Positions 27,540 to 39,917 of a stretch of 64,000 nt of DNA are shown piece by piece. Within the stretch, counting starts at the first letter, position 1. Each line of letters starts with the position of its first letter. Made by a program: the position numbers and the translations under genes. Source of the stretch: Rhodospirillum centenum SW (GTDB lineage: Bacteria > Pseudomonadota > Alphaproteobacteria > Azospirillales > Azospirillaceae); NCBI RefSeq assembly GCF_000016185.1, contig NC_011420.2:888501-952500 (forward strand), read 5' to 3'. Below the pieces are notes generated by a model. The model was not told the origin of the DNA, ran no database searches, and saw only the letters and a list, made by a program, of their open reading frames with translations.

Positions 27540-28466
27540 CAGCGGCTCCACCCGCACCTCCACCGTCAGCGTGTGCATCCCGCCGCCCAGGATGACGCCG
27601 CGCAGCGGGCAGACATCGTCGTAGTCGCGGCCCCAGCCCAGCGTGACATGGTCCAGCCCGGCGGTGACATCGTTCGTCGGGTCCAGGTCCAGCCAGCCGT
27701 CAGCGGTTCCGCACCAGGCCTGCACCCAGGCATGGCCCGCCGCCGCCCCGCGCCAGGAGGCTGCCCCCTGCGGCGGCTCGGTGCGCAGATAGCCGCTGAC
27801 ATAGCGGGCCGGCAGCCCAAGGGCGCGCAGGGCGCCGATCATCAGATGGGCGAAGTCCTGGCAGACGCCGCGGCGCTGCGCCAGCACCTCCCGTACCGGC
27901 GTGCTGACCGTCGTCGCCGTCGGGTCGAAGGCGAAGTCGGCGTTGATCCGGTGCATCAGGTCCAGGCAGGCCAGGGCCACGGGCCGGGCCTCCGGGAAGC
28001 TCGGCAGGGCGAAGCCGGCCAGCGCCTCGTCCGGGGCCGGCACGCGCGGGCTGGCGTAGAGGTACTCCGCCGTCTCCGGCAGGTCGGGGGCGGCGTCGCG
28101 CACCGCCTCCCAGGCCGGGGTCAGGGCCGGGTCGGACAGGGCGGGGGCGCGCACCTCCACCTCCAGCTCGGCGGTGACGGTCAGGTCCCGGTGCGGCGTC
28201 TGCACGGCGGCATAGGTCACCGGGTTGCCGAACCAGTCCAGCCGGTCCACGGCCACGGCCGGCTGTGGCGCCAGGACCAGGGCCGCGCCCTGCACCGTCT
28301 GCCGCGGATGCGGCCGTGGGGCCAGATGCGCCAGGAGCTGGGAGGAGGTCACCGGCTCGCCATAGGCGTAGCGGGTGACGTGCCGGCAGCGGTAGCGCAC
28401 GGCAGCGGCAGGGACGGCGTCCGGGGCGGGAATGGCGGGCGCGTCAGGTGGCACGGGCGAAGGCAT
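27525..28466 (-). CDS. Transglutaminase-like protease/ligase
   Basis: This is a 313-residue cytoplasmic protein. Residues ~24-110 match the bacterial transglutaminase N-terminal beta domain (RYRCRHVTRYAYGEPV, SSQLLAHLAPRP). The catalytic core follows with C202 (RRGVCQDFAHLM), H245 (GHAWVQAWC) and D262 (WLDLDPTND), a complete papain-like triad. It may cleave or form amide bonds. It is the last gene of a three-gene leftward operon; its start overlaps the ATP-grasp/alpha-E gene by 23 bases. Confidence 0.9.
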   Translation of the reverse strand: MPSPVPPDAPAIPAPDAVPAAAVRYRCRHVTRYAYGEPVTSSQLLAHLAPRPHPRQTVQGAALVLAPQPAVAVDRLDWFGNPVTYAAVQTPHRDLTVTAELEVEVRAPALSDPALTPAWEAVRDAAPDLPETAEYLYASPRVPAPDEALAGFALPSFPEARPVALACLDLMHRINADFAFDPTATTVSTPVREVLAQRRGVCQDFAHLMIGALRALGLPARYVSGYLRTEPPQGAASWRGAAAGHAWVQAWCGTADGWLDLDPTNDVTAGLDHVTLGWGRDYDDVCPLRGVILGGGMHTLTVEVRVEPLSAAG

Positions 28467-31006
28467 GGCTGAAATAGGCCTGGGAGATCAGGTCGGAGAT
28501 CTGGGGCAGGACGGTGTCCAGCCGCTCCACCAGATGCAGCAGCACGGCCGGGTCGCGGCCGGTATCCTCGCGCATCGCCTGGAACAGCAGGTCGTGCAGC
28601 AGGCCCAGCGCCGTCTCCACCGGCGGCCGGGCCTCCTGCTCCGTCTCCGTGCGGGGCAGGGAGACGAGCTGTGCCGCCACGGCGTCGAGCTGGTAGAGCA
28701 GCGAGCGGGGGTGGTCGGACTCCGCCAGCAGCAGCGACAGGGCCGGCGCCGTCCGCAGTCCGGCGGGGAAGCGGGCACGGTACTCCCCGCCCGACGCGGC
28801 CAGCTCCAGCAGCACGGCCAGGGCCGGGTGCGGGGCCGTGCTTCCGCTCAGGAGCCCGGTGCCGCGCAGCCCCGCGGCGATGCCGATCGCCCGCTCCAGC
28901 CGGCGGCCCAGCACCAGGAAGCGCCAGCCGGGGCTGCGCACCATGCCGTCCTGCTCCAGCCCGGCCAGCGCCGCCATCGCCGTCGCCAGATCGTCCAGCC
29001 GCAGCATCGCGGCGGCCAGCCCGCCGCCGGGAGCGTCGGCCGTCAGCGCGTCGAGCTGCGCCAGCACCCGCGACAGTTCCGGCGGCAGCCGGTCGCGCAC
29101 GCCGACGGCGGCCCGGCGCAGCCGGTCCAGGGCCGCGCGCAGCCCGCCGGGGTTGGCCGGGTCGAAGGCGATCTCGATGGACTGGCGGATGCCGCGGGCG
29201 CTGTCCGCCGGCGGCAGGGCGGCGATCGCCGTCGGCACCAGCCCGATCCAGCCCATCAGGCGCAGCAGCGGCAGCAGCTCCTCCGTGGCGCCGGGCCGGT
29301 CCTCCTCCACCAGCCGGGCCGCCGCGGCGCGCAGCACGCGCACCCGCGCGTCGGCCCGCTCGGCATAGCGGCCCAGCCAGAACAGATGGTCGGCGGCGCG
29401 GCTGGGCAGGCTGCCGGAGACGGGGACGGGTTCCCGCTGCCCGGCCTCCGGCACCTGGTTCCGGCGGCGGCCTCCCGTATCCGGACCGGAGCCGACGACC
29501 CAGGCGTCCTTGGCGCCGGCGCCCTCCTGCAAGGAGACGGACGGGTGCCGGGGATCGGCGGAGATGCGCACCAGCCCGCCGCGCATCACGGTCCAGCCCG
29601 ATCCGGTGGCGCAGGCGAAGACGCGCAGCACCAGCGGCTGCGCCTCCACCGTGCCGTCGCGCCAGACCGGCGCGGTCGAAGGCGGGGCGATGGCCTGTCC
29701 GACCCAGCGGACGGGGCCGGCCTCGATACGGCCGGCCAGCGCCGCGCGCCGGGTCCGGTCCAGTTCGCTGCCCAGCACCGGCCGGCCGGGCAGGGCGGAG
29801 AAGGCGGGGCGGAGCGACAGCCGGTCCAGCGTCGCCAGCATCTCGCGGCGCTGCCCCGGCTCCCCGGCCCAGAGCGTCGGCACGTCCGGCAGGCAGAGGT
29901 CCTCGCCCAGCAGGTGCCGGCACAGAGCCGGCATCCAGGGGATCAGGGCGGGGCTGTCCGTCAGGCCCGATCCCAGGGCGTTGGCCACGGCCACGCTGCC
30001 GGCCCGCACCGCCTCCAGCAGTCCCGGCACGCCCAGCGCGCTGTCGGCCCGCAGTTCCAGCGGATCGCAGAAGCCGTCGTCCACCCGGCGCAGGATCACG
30101 TCCACCCGCTCCAGCCCGGACAGGGTCTTCAGGTAGACGGCCTGGTCGCGCACCGTCAGGTCCGCGCCTTCCGCCAGGGTCAGACCCAGATGGCGGGCCA
30201 GATAGGCATGCTCGAAATAGGCTTCGTTCAGGGGGCCGGGGGTCAGCAGCACGGCCCGCGGCGTCCCGTCGGGACCGGAGGCGCGCGGGGCGATCCGCAC
30301 CAGCGTGTCGCGCAGCGCCTCGAAGAAGGGGGCCAGCCGGTCCACGTTGCAGGCGCGGAAGACATCCGGCAGCGTCTGGCTCAGGATGACCCGGTTCTCC
30401 AGCGCATAGCCGGCCCCGGTCGGGGACTGGGTGCGGCTGGCCAGCACGCGCCAGACGCCGTCGCCACCGCGCACCAGATCGGCGGCGTAGAGCACCAGCC
30501 GCACCCCGCCGGGCGGCTCCACCCCGTGGCAGGCGCGCAGGAAGCCGGGATCGGCGTGCAGCAGGGCGGCCGGGATGACGCCGCCGCGCACCAGCGACTG
30601 GCCGCCGTAGAGATCGGCCAGCACGGTCTCCAGCAGGCGGGCGCGCTGCATCACGCCGTCGGCGATGGCGCGCCACTCCTCCGCCGGCAGCAGCAGCGGG
30701 ATCGGGTCCAGCGGCCAGGGCCGCTCGTGTCCCTGGGCGTCGCCACCGTCGCCGTACAGGTTGTAGGTCACCCCGTTCTGGAACAGCAGCCGCCGCGCTG
30801 CCTCCCAGCGTTGCGCCATCACCTCCGGCGCGAACGGGCCGTGCGCGGAGAAGAAGCCCTGCCAGTGCGGACGCAGCCGGCCCGTGCCGGTGACCATCTC
30901 GTCCCAGACGGTGCCGGCACCGTAGCCCGGCGCGTCCGCCTCCCCGAACAGGGAGGGCTGCGCCTCCGGGCGGGAGACGGCGACCTGGGGCAGCATCGCG
31001 GCGGGA

Positions 31007-31014
<8 letters not shown>
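28444..31014 (-). CDS. Circularly permuted ATP-grasp + alpha-E domain protein
   Basis: This is an 856-residue fusion. The N-terminal ~470 residues match the circularly permuted ATP-grasp family (DUF404/DUF407): LLFQNGVTYNLYGDGGDAQGHERPWPLDPIPLLLPAEEW, later ENRVILSQTLPD, LLTPGPLNEAYFEHAYLAR and VILRRVDDGFCDPLELR. The C-terminal ~330 residues, beginning LFWLGRYAERADARVRVLRA, are the helical alpha-E domain (DUF403). ATP-grasp enzymes ligate a carboxylate to an amine; comparative genomics predicts a peptide-like product here. It overlaps the upstream gene by 8 bases and the downstream gene by 23. Confidence 0.9.
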
Positions 31015-34351
<3,337 letters not shown>

Positions 34352-34735
34352 GCCCGTCCCCCTTGATGATCCAGCCCCTCGCGGGGACCCTGGGCCGGGA
34401 AAGCCTACCACCAACGGCGGGGGCGGTTAAGCTGCGATGCACAATGGCGGCGGAGTCGCCATGGCCGTCCCCGCACTGTAACGGTTCCGCTACCAATTCT
34501 CCTTATGCTGGTGCAGAGGGGGCCCGGGGGTGTCTGCGGGAAGGTGCCGGTGGCGCCCGGGGCGGACTCCCGCCTCATACTTCTTCGCAGCAGGGGCCTG
34601 GAAATTGTTGAAAGCCCTTGTTAACCACCCCATGATTAAAACGGATTACCGCGCGGGTGCGCGGTCTTTTGTGGTACGCGCTTTTACCCGGAGGCGGGGA
34701 CGCGCGTATCGGGGCCAGGAGGGGACGAAGACGCC
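34352..34735. other. Divergent region between amidoligase operon and flagellar operon
   Basis: These 384 bases should carry promoters for both the leftward transglutaminase/ATP-grasp operon and the rightward fliL operon. The right part (34590-34680) is relatively AT-rich (TTGTTAACCACC, ATGATTAAAACGG). I searched by eye for a sigma-54 GG-N10-GC pair facing fliL and did not find a convincing one. No gene seen. Confidence 0.45.
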
Positions 34736-35257
34736 ATGACGGCCATCGAAACGGATGGCGGCGGAACCGAACAGGAACTCCCGCGCAAGAAGCTCAGCGG
34801 CAAGAAGATCGTCCTTTTCATCGTGCTGCCGATCCTGGTGATCGGTGCCGCGGCTGCCGGCGTCGTCTTCTCCGGTATCCTGCACAAGGGGGACGAGGAA
34901 CATGCCGAGGAGGAGGAGACGCATGCCGCTCCCCCCGCCGAGTGCAAGGGACCGCCGGCCTTCGTCGATTTCCCCGACGTCCTGGTCAACCTCAACACCA
35001 AGGAACGGCGCCCGCAGTTCCTGAAGCTCAACATCAAGCTGGAGTTGTGCTCGGCCCTGGACGTGCCGGCCGTGACCGCGGTGCTGCCGCGCATCACCGA
35101 CACCTTCCAGGTCTATCTGCGTGAGTTGCGGGTGGACGACCTGAACGGGTCGGCCGGCGTCTACCGTCTGCGTGAAGAACTCCTGATGCGGGTCAATACC
35201 GCGGCCTACCCCACACGCGTGCAGGACGTGCTGATCCAGGAAATTCTGGTACAGTGA
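34736..35257 (+). CDS. fliL: Flagellar basal body-associated protein FliL
   Basis: This is a 173-residue inner membrane protein that supports the stator and motor torque. It has a short cytoplasmic N-terminus, one membrane helix (~26-46, VLFIVLPILVIGAAAAG), an acidic linker (GDEEHAEEEETH) and a periplasmic FliL domain (PAFVDFPDVLVNLNTKERRPQFLKLNIKLEL ... YPTRVQDVLIQEILVQ). It opens the rightward flagellar operon and is followed after 22 bases by fliM, the standard order. Confidence 0.96.
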   Translation: MTAIETDGGGTEQELPRKKLSGKKIVLFIVLPILVIGAAAAGVVFSGILHKGDEEHAEEEETHAAPPAECKGPPAFVDFPDVLVNLNTKERRPQFLKLNIKLELCSALDVPAVTAVLPRITDTFQVYLRELRVDDLNGSAGVYRLREELLMRVNTAAYPTRVQDVLIQEILVQ

Positions 35258-35279
35258 TGCCGGGGGGCGAGGGGTAACC

Positions 35280-36368
35280 ATGGCGGGTCCGGAGCTTAGC
35301 GAAGAAGAGCGTATGGCTGCCGAGTGGGCCGCCCTCGCGGACGAGGGCGGCGGGGGCGGTGGCGACGACAGCTTCGGCGAGATGGGCGGCGGGGGCGGGG
35401 CGACCCGCGTCCTGAACCAGGACGAGATCGACAGCCTGCTCGGCTTCGACCGGGACGGCGCCGGCGACGGCGACAATACCGGCGTCATGGCGCTGGTGAA
35501 CTCGGCGCTCGTCAACTACGAACGCCTGCCCATGCTGGAGGTGGTGTTCGACCGCCTCGTGCGCATGATGTCCACCAGCCTGCGCAACTTCACCTCCGAC
35601 AACGTGGAGGTGTCGCTGGACCAGATCAGCTCGGTGCGCTTCGGCGATTACCTGAACTCCATTCCGTTGCCCGCGATGCTGGCCGTGTTCAAGGCGGAGG
35701 AGTGGGACAATTACGGCCTGATGGTCATCGATTCGGCGCTGATCTACTCGATCGTGGACGTGCTGCTGGGCGGCCGGCGCGGCACCGCGGCGATGCGCAT
35801 CGAGGGGCGGCCCTACACGACCATCGAGCGCAATCTGGTCGAGCGCATGGTCCATGTCGTGCTCTCCGACCTGTCGGCCGCCTTCGATCCGCTCTCGCCC
35901 GTCACCTTCCGCTTCGACCGGCTGGAGACCAATCCCCGCTTCGCCACCATCGCGCGCCAGGCCAACGCCGCCGTGCTGGTCAAGCTGCGCATCGACATGG
36001 AGGACCGCGGCGGCCGGCTGGAACTGCTGATCCCCTACGCGACGCTGGAGCCGGTGCGCGAGCTGCTGCTCCAGATGTTCATGGGCGAGAAATTCGGACG
36101 TGACAGCATCTGGGAGACGCACCTCGCCAGTGAGCTGTGGATGACCGACGTGCATCTTTCCGCCGTGCTCGACGAAATCACCCTGTCCCTCTACGACGTC
36201 CTGAACTGGCGCATCGGCAGCCGCGTGCTGCTGAACGTGGCCCCGGACGACACCATCGAACTGCGCTGCGGCGACGTTCCCATGTTCCTCGGCCGCATGG
36301 GCCGCAAGGGCGGCAACATCGCCGTGCGTATCGACCGCGAAGCCCCCAAGCCGGAGCAGCAGCCATGA
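35280..36368 (+). CDS. fliM: Flagellar motor switch protein FliM
   Basis: This 362-residue C-ring protein binds phospho-CheY through an N-terminal motif, seen here as LNQDEIDSLLG (45-55), preceded by an unusual Gly/Asp-rich stretch (~20-40). The middle domain contains the GG motif region (VDVLLGGRRG) and the C-terminal SpoA domain includes VLLNVAPDDTIELRCGDVPMFLGRMGRKGGNIAVRI. No fliN or fliG gene lies in the window. Its stop overlaps the start of the next gene. Confidence 0.97.
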   Translation: MAGPELSEEERMAAEWAALADEGGGGGGDDSFGEMGGGGGATRVLNQDEIDSLLGFDRDGAGDGDNTGVMALVNSALVNYERLPMLEVVFDRLVRMMSTSLRNFTSDNVEVSLDQISSVRFGDYLNSIPLPAMLAVFKAEEWDNYGLMVIDSALIYSIVDVLLGGRRGTAAMRIEGRPYTTIERNLVERMVHVVLSDLSAAFDPLSPVTFRFDRLETNPRFATIARQANAAVLVKLRIDMEDRGGRLELLIPYATLEPVRELLLQMFMGEKFGRDSIWETHLASELWMTDVHLSAVLDEITLSLYDVLNWRIGSRVLLNVAPDDTIELRCGDVPMFLGRMGRKGGNIAVRIDREAPKPEQQP

Positions 36369-36961
36369 TGTCTGGCCTTCTTTCCCTGCTGCTGGACGTG
36401 GTCGTGATCGGGCTTCTGGTCGCCACCATCGTCTATGCCGTCCGCCTCAACCGCCAGCTCTCCGCCGTCAAGGACAGTCGGGCCGAGCTGGAGGGGCTGG
36501 TCAAGGGCTTTGCCGAGGCCACGGCCCAGGCCGACGCCAGCGTGCGCGGCATGCGCAAGGCCGCCGGCGAATCCGGCGAGCATCTCCAGTCCCTGCTGGA
36601 CCGGGCCCAGACCCTGAAGGAGGAGCTGGAGATCATCGTGCAGGCGGCCGACGGGCTGGCCAACCGGCTGGAGGTGGCCTCGGGCCGCGCCCGTCAGGCC
36701 ATCGCTCCCGCCACCATGCCGCCTGCCGCCGTCCGCCCCGCGCCGGCGCCGGCTCCTGTCGCCATGCCGCCGCGCCCGGCCCAGCCCCGGCCGCCGCAGG
36801 CCCGCCCGGTGCCGCCGCCGTCGGCTGCGGCGGATGAACCGATGCCCGCCCCGGCCATGCCGTCCGCCCCGGCCCCGGCCCCGGCTCCGGCCAGCGGCGC
36901 GGAACCGCGCTCCAAGGCGGAGCGTGAGCTGCTGCAGGCGCTGGAGAACATGCGGCAATGA
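36365..36961 (+). CDS. DUF6468 flagellar-operon membrane protein
   Basis: This is a 198-residue protein with one N-terminal membrane helix (~5-25, LLSLLLDVVVIGLLVATIVYA), then a long coiled-coil-like region (~30-110, RLNRQLSAVKDSRAELEGLVKGFAEATAQAD). A Pro/Ala linker and a short conserved end (KAERELLQALENMRQ) follow. It matches DUF6468, found in alphaproteobacterial flagellar operons; its job is unknown. It overlaps fliM by four bases and the motE-like gene by four bases (ATGA), so the three are translationally coupled. Confidence 0.85.
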   Translation: MMSGLLSLLLDVVVIGLLVATIVYAVRLNRQLSAVKDSRAELEGLVKGFAEATAQADASVRGMRKAAGESGEHLQSLLDRAQTLKEELEIIVQAADGLANRLEVASGRARQAIAPATMPPAAVRPAPAPAPVAMPPRPAQPRPPQARPVPPPSAAADEPMPAPAMPSAPAPAPAPASGAEPRSKAERELLQALENMRQ

Positions 36962-37788
36962 CCTCCGCCCCGCTCTCCCGCCGTTCCCCCCCTCCGCCGC
37001 CGGCGCGCGCCAAGGCCGCACCGCGCCGCGGGGGCAAGCCGGCCGCGGCGCCGAAGCCGCCGCCGCGCAGCCTGTTCGCGCGCTTCCGGCTGTTGCCGCT
37101 GACGATCTTTGCCGCGGTCCTGCTGCTGGGGGCGCGGGTCGTGGACATCTGGACCTCCGTCGCCTCCGGCACCGCCTTTCCGGAGATCGCGTCCTCCGTC
37201 GCCGATCCCGGCACGTCGGGCGGCCTGCCGCGGGAGACCCGCACCCAGGTGGCCGACGCCGGACAGGCGAAGCCGGCGGAGACGGCCGGGCAGGGCACGG
37301 CACAGCCGGCAGCCCCGGAGTCCGCCCCGCCGGCCGCCCCCGAGGCACCCTCTGCCCCGCCGGGCCAGACCTTCACGCCCTCGGAGCTGGAGATCCTCCA
37401 GCGCCTCCAGGACCGGCGCGAACAGCTCGACCAGCGTTCGCGCGACCTCGACCAGCGCGAGGCGCTGTTGCAGGTCGCGGAACGGCGCCTCGACCAGAAG
37501 ATCGGCGAACTCCAGACCCTGCGCGGGGAGATCCAGGCCCTGCTGCGGACCGTGAACGAGGAGCAGCAGGCCCAGCTCGACAGCATCGTCAAGATCTACG
37601 AGACGATGAAGCCGAAGGAAGCCGCCGCCATCTTCGAGGCGCTGGACGATACCGTGCTGCTGAACGTGCTCAGCCGCATGAAGGAGACCAAGGCCGCACC
37701 GATCCTCGCCTCGATGGACCCCAAGCGGGCGCAGGAGGTGACGATCATGCTGGCCGACCGCAAGAAACTGCCGAGCCTGCCGGAGTGA
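36958..37788 (+). CDS. motE: MotE-like flagellar protein (MgtE N-domain)
   Basis: This is a 276-residue protein: a Pro/Arg/Lys-rich cytoplasmic N-terminus, a membrane helix (~46-60), a Pro/Ala periplasmic linker, a coiled coil (~140-200, LQDRREQLDQRSRDLDQREALLQVAERRLDQK) and an MgtE-N-like end (LDSIVKIYETMKPKEAAAIFEALDDTVLLNVLSRMKETKAAPILASM). In Sinorhizobium MotE is a periplasmic chaperone for MotC. The symbol is by architecture and position; a general MgtE-N flagellar protein is the safer name. Confidence 0.82.
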   Translation: MTSAPLSRRSPPPPPARAKAAPRRGGKPAAAPKPPPRSLFARFRLLPLTIFAAVLLLGARVVDIWTSVASGTAFPEIASSVADPGTSGGLPRETRTQVADAGQAKPAETAGQGTAQPAAPESAPPAAPEAPSAPPGQTFTPSELEILQRLQDRREQLDQRSRDLDQREALLQVAERRLDQKIGELQTLRGEIQALLRTVNEEQQAQLDSIVKIYETMKPKEAAAIFEALDDTVLLNVLSRMKETKAAPILASMDPKRAQEVTIMLADRKKLPSLPE

Positions 37789-37867
37789 CCGCAAAATGCG
37801 TGCGCAGGTTCCCGTCCAGTATCCGCATGGCCGCGCGGGCCGTTACCGCGCTTGGGTGAGGTGATCC

Positions 37868-38506
37868 ATGATCCGTGCTTCCGACCCCGTTCTCCAGGAG
37901 CGCCTGGACTCCGCCCGTACCCAGGCCGGCCAGCCGTTGACCCGTGAGGAGGTCGCCGAGATCGTCTCCTCCGTCGTCGCCTCGATGGGCGGTGACATCA
38001 GCCAGACGGAGGTGAAGCTCTATTCGGAGCTGGAGGCGCTGGCGCGCTACATCAACAACGCCAAGAAGGAAATCGCGGCCATCCGGCCGACCGACATCCA
38101 CGAGGAGCACATCCCCCGCGCCACGGACGAGCTTGATGCCGTCGTCGGCCACACGGAGGAGGCGACCAACCGAATCATGGACGCCTGCGACCAGATCATG
38201 GCCATGTCGGGCGAGGTGCCGGGCGAGGTTTCGAACCGGCTGATGACGATCACCACCGGCATCTACGAGGCGTGCAACTTCCAGGACATCACGGGCCAGC
38301 GCATCTCCAAGGTGGTGCGCGCGCTCAAGCACATCGAGGCGAAGGTCGAGGCGCTGCTGCTGGCCTTCGGGGAGGAGGTGCAGCGCCGCCATCCCAACGT
38401 GGTCGAGGAAGTGAAGAAGGACGACGAGGACAAGTTCCTGCTGCACGGGCCGCAGCTTTCCGGCCAGGGCGTGGACCAGTCCTTCATCGACAGCCTGTTC
38501 GACTGA
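37868..38506 (+). CDS. cheZ: Chemotaxis phosphatase CheZ
   Basis: This is a 212-residue mostly helical protein that dephosphorylates CheY-P. The catalytic segment is FQDITGQRISKVVRAL, with D140 and Q144 corresponding to the Asp/Gln pair of E. coli CheZ. The C-terminal VDQSFIDSLFD ending resembles the CheY-binding tail. A strong ribosome site (GAGGTGA) precedes the ATG. Its place between fliM/motE and the motB-like genes ties switch, phosphatase and stator parts in one operon. Confidence 0.92.
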   Translation: MIRASDPVLQERLDSARTQAGQPLTREEVAEIVSSVVASMGGDISQTEVKLYSELEALARYINNAKKEIAAIRPTDIHEEHIPRATDELDAVVGHTEEATNRIMDACDQIMAMSGEVPGEVSNRLMTITTGIYEACNFQDITGQRISKVVRALKHIEAKVEALLLAFGEEVQRRHPNVVEEVKKDDEDKFLLHGPQLSGQGVDQSFIDSLFD

Positions 38507-38520
38507 CCGGGGCGGCGCTC

Positions 38521-39201
38521 ATGCTGTCCGGGGGCGACAACGCCGCGGATCAGGACGACGGGGGCGGCGGCATGCTGCTCTACCTGGCCCTGTTCATCCT
38601 TCTGCTCGCCTTCTTCATCCTGCTGACCTCGCTGGCCAGTTTCGACGAGCGGCGGGCCGGACAGGTGCTGGAGAGCGTGGACCGTGCCTTCTCGCTGCGG
38701 ACCAGTCTCAGCGGCCGTCAGGGTGACCATGACCGGGAGGCGGCGCTGGCGGACGCCTCGCGCGCCCTGCGTGATCTGGGCGATCTGTTCCAGGCGGAGA
38801 TCCCGCTCGCCAAGCTGGAGGCTCCGGCCGACGGAAGCACCCTGCTGGTGACGCTGGGCGCGGACGATCTCTTCACCCCCGGTACGCTGTCCTTCCGGCC
38901 GGAGCGGGCGGGGCTGGTCCACCGCATCGCCGACGTGCTGGCGCCGCGGCCCGCGGGTGTGCAGGTCCGCACGGATGCCCTGGTCGCGCCCGGCAATCCG
39001 GCGGGGCGCGGTCCGGTGGGCGAGGTCGCCCGCGTCGGTGCTCTGGCCCGCGGGCTGGTCGGCCAGGGCGCGCCCGCGGCGGCGCTCTCCATCGGGATCG
39101 AGCCGGGGCGCCCGGCGGGCGAGCTGCGATTCCTCTTCCGCATCCACGATCCTGCGGCGCCGGCCGTGCGCCTGACCGCCGGTGCGGATGGTGCGCCATG
39201 A
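38521..39201 (+). CDS. Degenerate MotB-like membrane protein
   Basis: This is a 226-residue protein with one N-terminal membrane helix (~18-40, LLYLALFILLLAFFILLTSLASFDERR) followed by a periplasmic domain. The arrangement resembles MotB, but the proton-channel Asp inside the helix is missing and the OmpA-type peptidoglycan motif is not clear (only VQVRTDAL survives). It overlaps the next, better conserved MotB-like gene by four bases, so the two proteins probably form a complex. No motA gene is nearby. Confidence 0.75.
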   Translation: MLSGGDNAADQDDGGGGMLLYLALFILLLAFFILLTSLASFDERRAGQVLESVDRAFSLRTSLSGRQGDHDREAALADASRALRDLGDLFQAEIPLAKLEAPADGSTLLVTLGADDLFTPGTLSFRPERAGLVHRIADVLAPRPAGVQVRTDALVAPGNPAGRGPVGEVARVGALARGLVGQGAPAAALSIGIEPGRPAGELRFLFRIHDPAAPAVRLTAGADGAP

Positions 39202-39917
39202 ACGGCGCGATGCGTCTGCTCGCCCTGCTGCCGTCGCGCCGGACCGCGTCGGGGCGGGCCTGGCTGGTGAGCTTCACGGATCTGGTCTGCCTGATGCTGA
39301 CCTTCTTCGTCATGCTCTACGCCATGTCGGACCCGGCGGACCCGCGTTACCGCGCCCTTGCCGGCGGGCTGCATGGCGACCTTGCCGTGCGGGCCGAGGG
39401 GGAGGCGGCCCCGGAGGCGGCCTTCAACGTGGACAGGCTGAACCGGGAGCAGGCCATCGACCTCGGCTATCTCGGCCGGGTCTTCGAGACGCAGATGGCC
39501 GGGCATCCAGAACTGGCGCAGGTCCTCATCACCCGGCGCGACGGCCGGCTGGTGCTGGCGCTGCCGGCCGACCTGCTGTTCGCCCCCGGCGATGCCGCCC
39601 TGTCGCCCGCGGGGCTCAGGGCGCTGTTCGTGCTGGGGGGCGTGGCGGGCAACATCGGCAATGCGCTGGAGGTGGTGGGGCATACCGATCCGCGGCCCGC
39701 GGGCAGCCGTTGGCCGTCGAACTGGGAACTGTCGCTGGCCCGCGCCCAGGCGGTTGCGGATGCCCTGCACGGCGCGGGCTATCTCCGCGCCATCACCGTG
39801 CGCGGACAGGCCGACGCCCAGTTCCCGGAGACGGCGCCGTTCCTGCCGGTGGCGGAGCGGATGCGCCTCGCCCGCCGGGTTGACGTGATCGTCGCCGAGC
39901 ATGGGGGGATGCGCTGA
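39198..39917 (+). CDS. MotB-like protein with OmpA-type domain
   Basis: This is a 239-residue protein. The membrane helix SFTDLVCLMLTFFVMLYAMSDP (~24-45) carries the MotB-type Asp at its start. The C-terminal OmpA-like domain (~125-235) has LLFAPGDAALSPAG, EVVGHTDPRP, LARAQAVADAL and VRGQADAQFP, the peptidoglycan-binding pattern. A proton-conducting stator would need a MotA partner, absent here. It is coupled by overlaps to the degenerate MotB-like gene before it and the TPR gene after it. Confidence 0.82.
   Translation: MNGAMRLLALLPSRRTASGRAWLVSFTDLVCLMLTFFVMLYAMSDPADPRYRALAGGLHGDLAVRAEGEAAPEAAFNVDRLNREQAIDLGYLGRVFETQMAGHPELAQVLITRRDGRLVLALPADLLFAPGDAALSPAGLRALFVLGGVAGNIGNALEVVGHTDPRPAGSRWPSNWELSLARAQAVADALHGAGYLRAITVRGQADAQFPETAPFLPVAERMRLARRVDVIVAEHGGMR

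Noticed and set aside
34590-34640. Sigma-54 promoter candidate before fliL (CTGGAAATTGTTGAAAGC)
   Set aside because: GG and GC are 12 bases apart, not 10.
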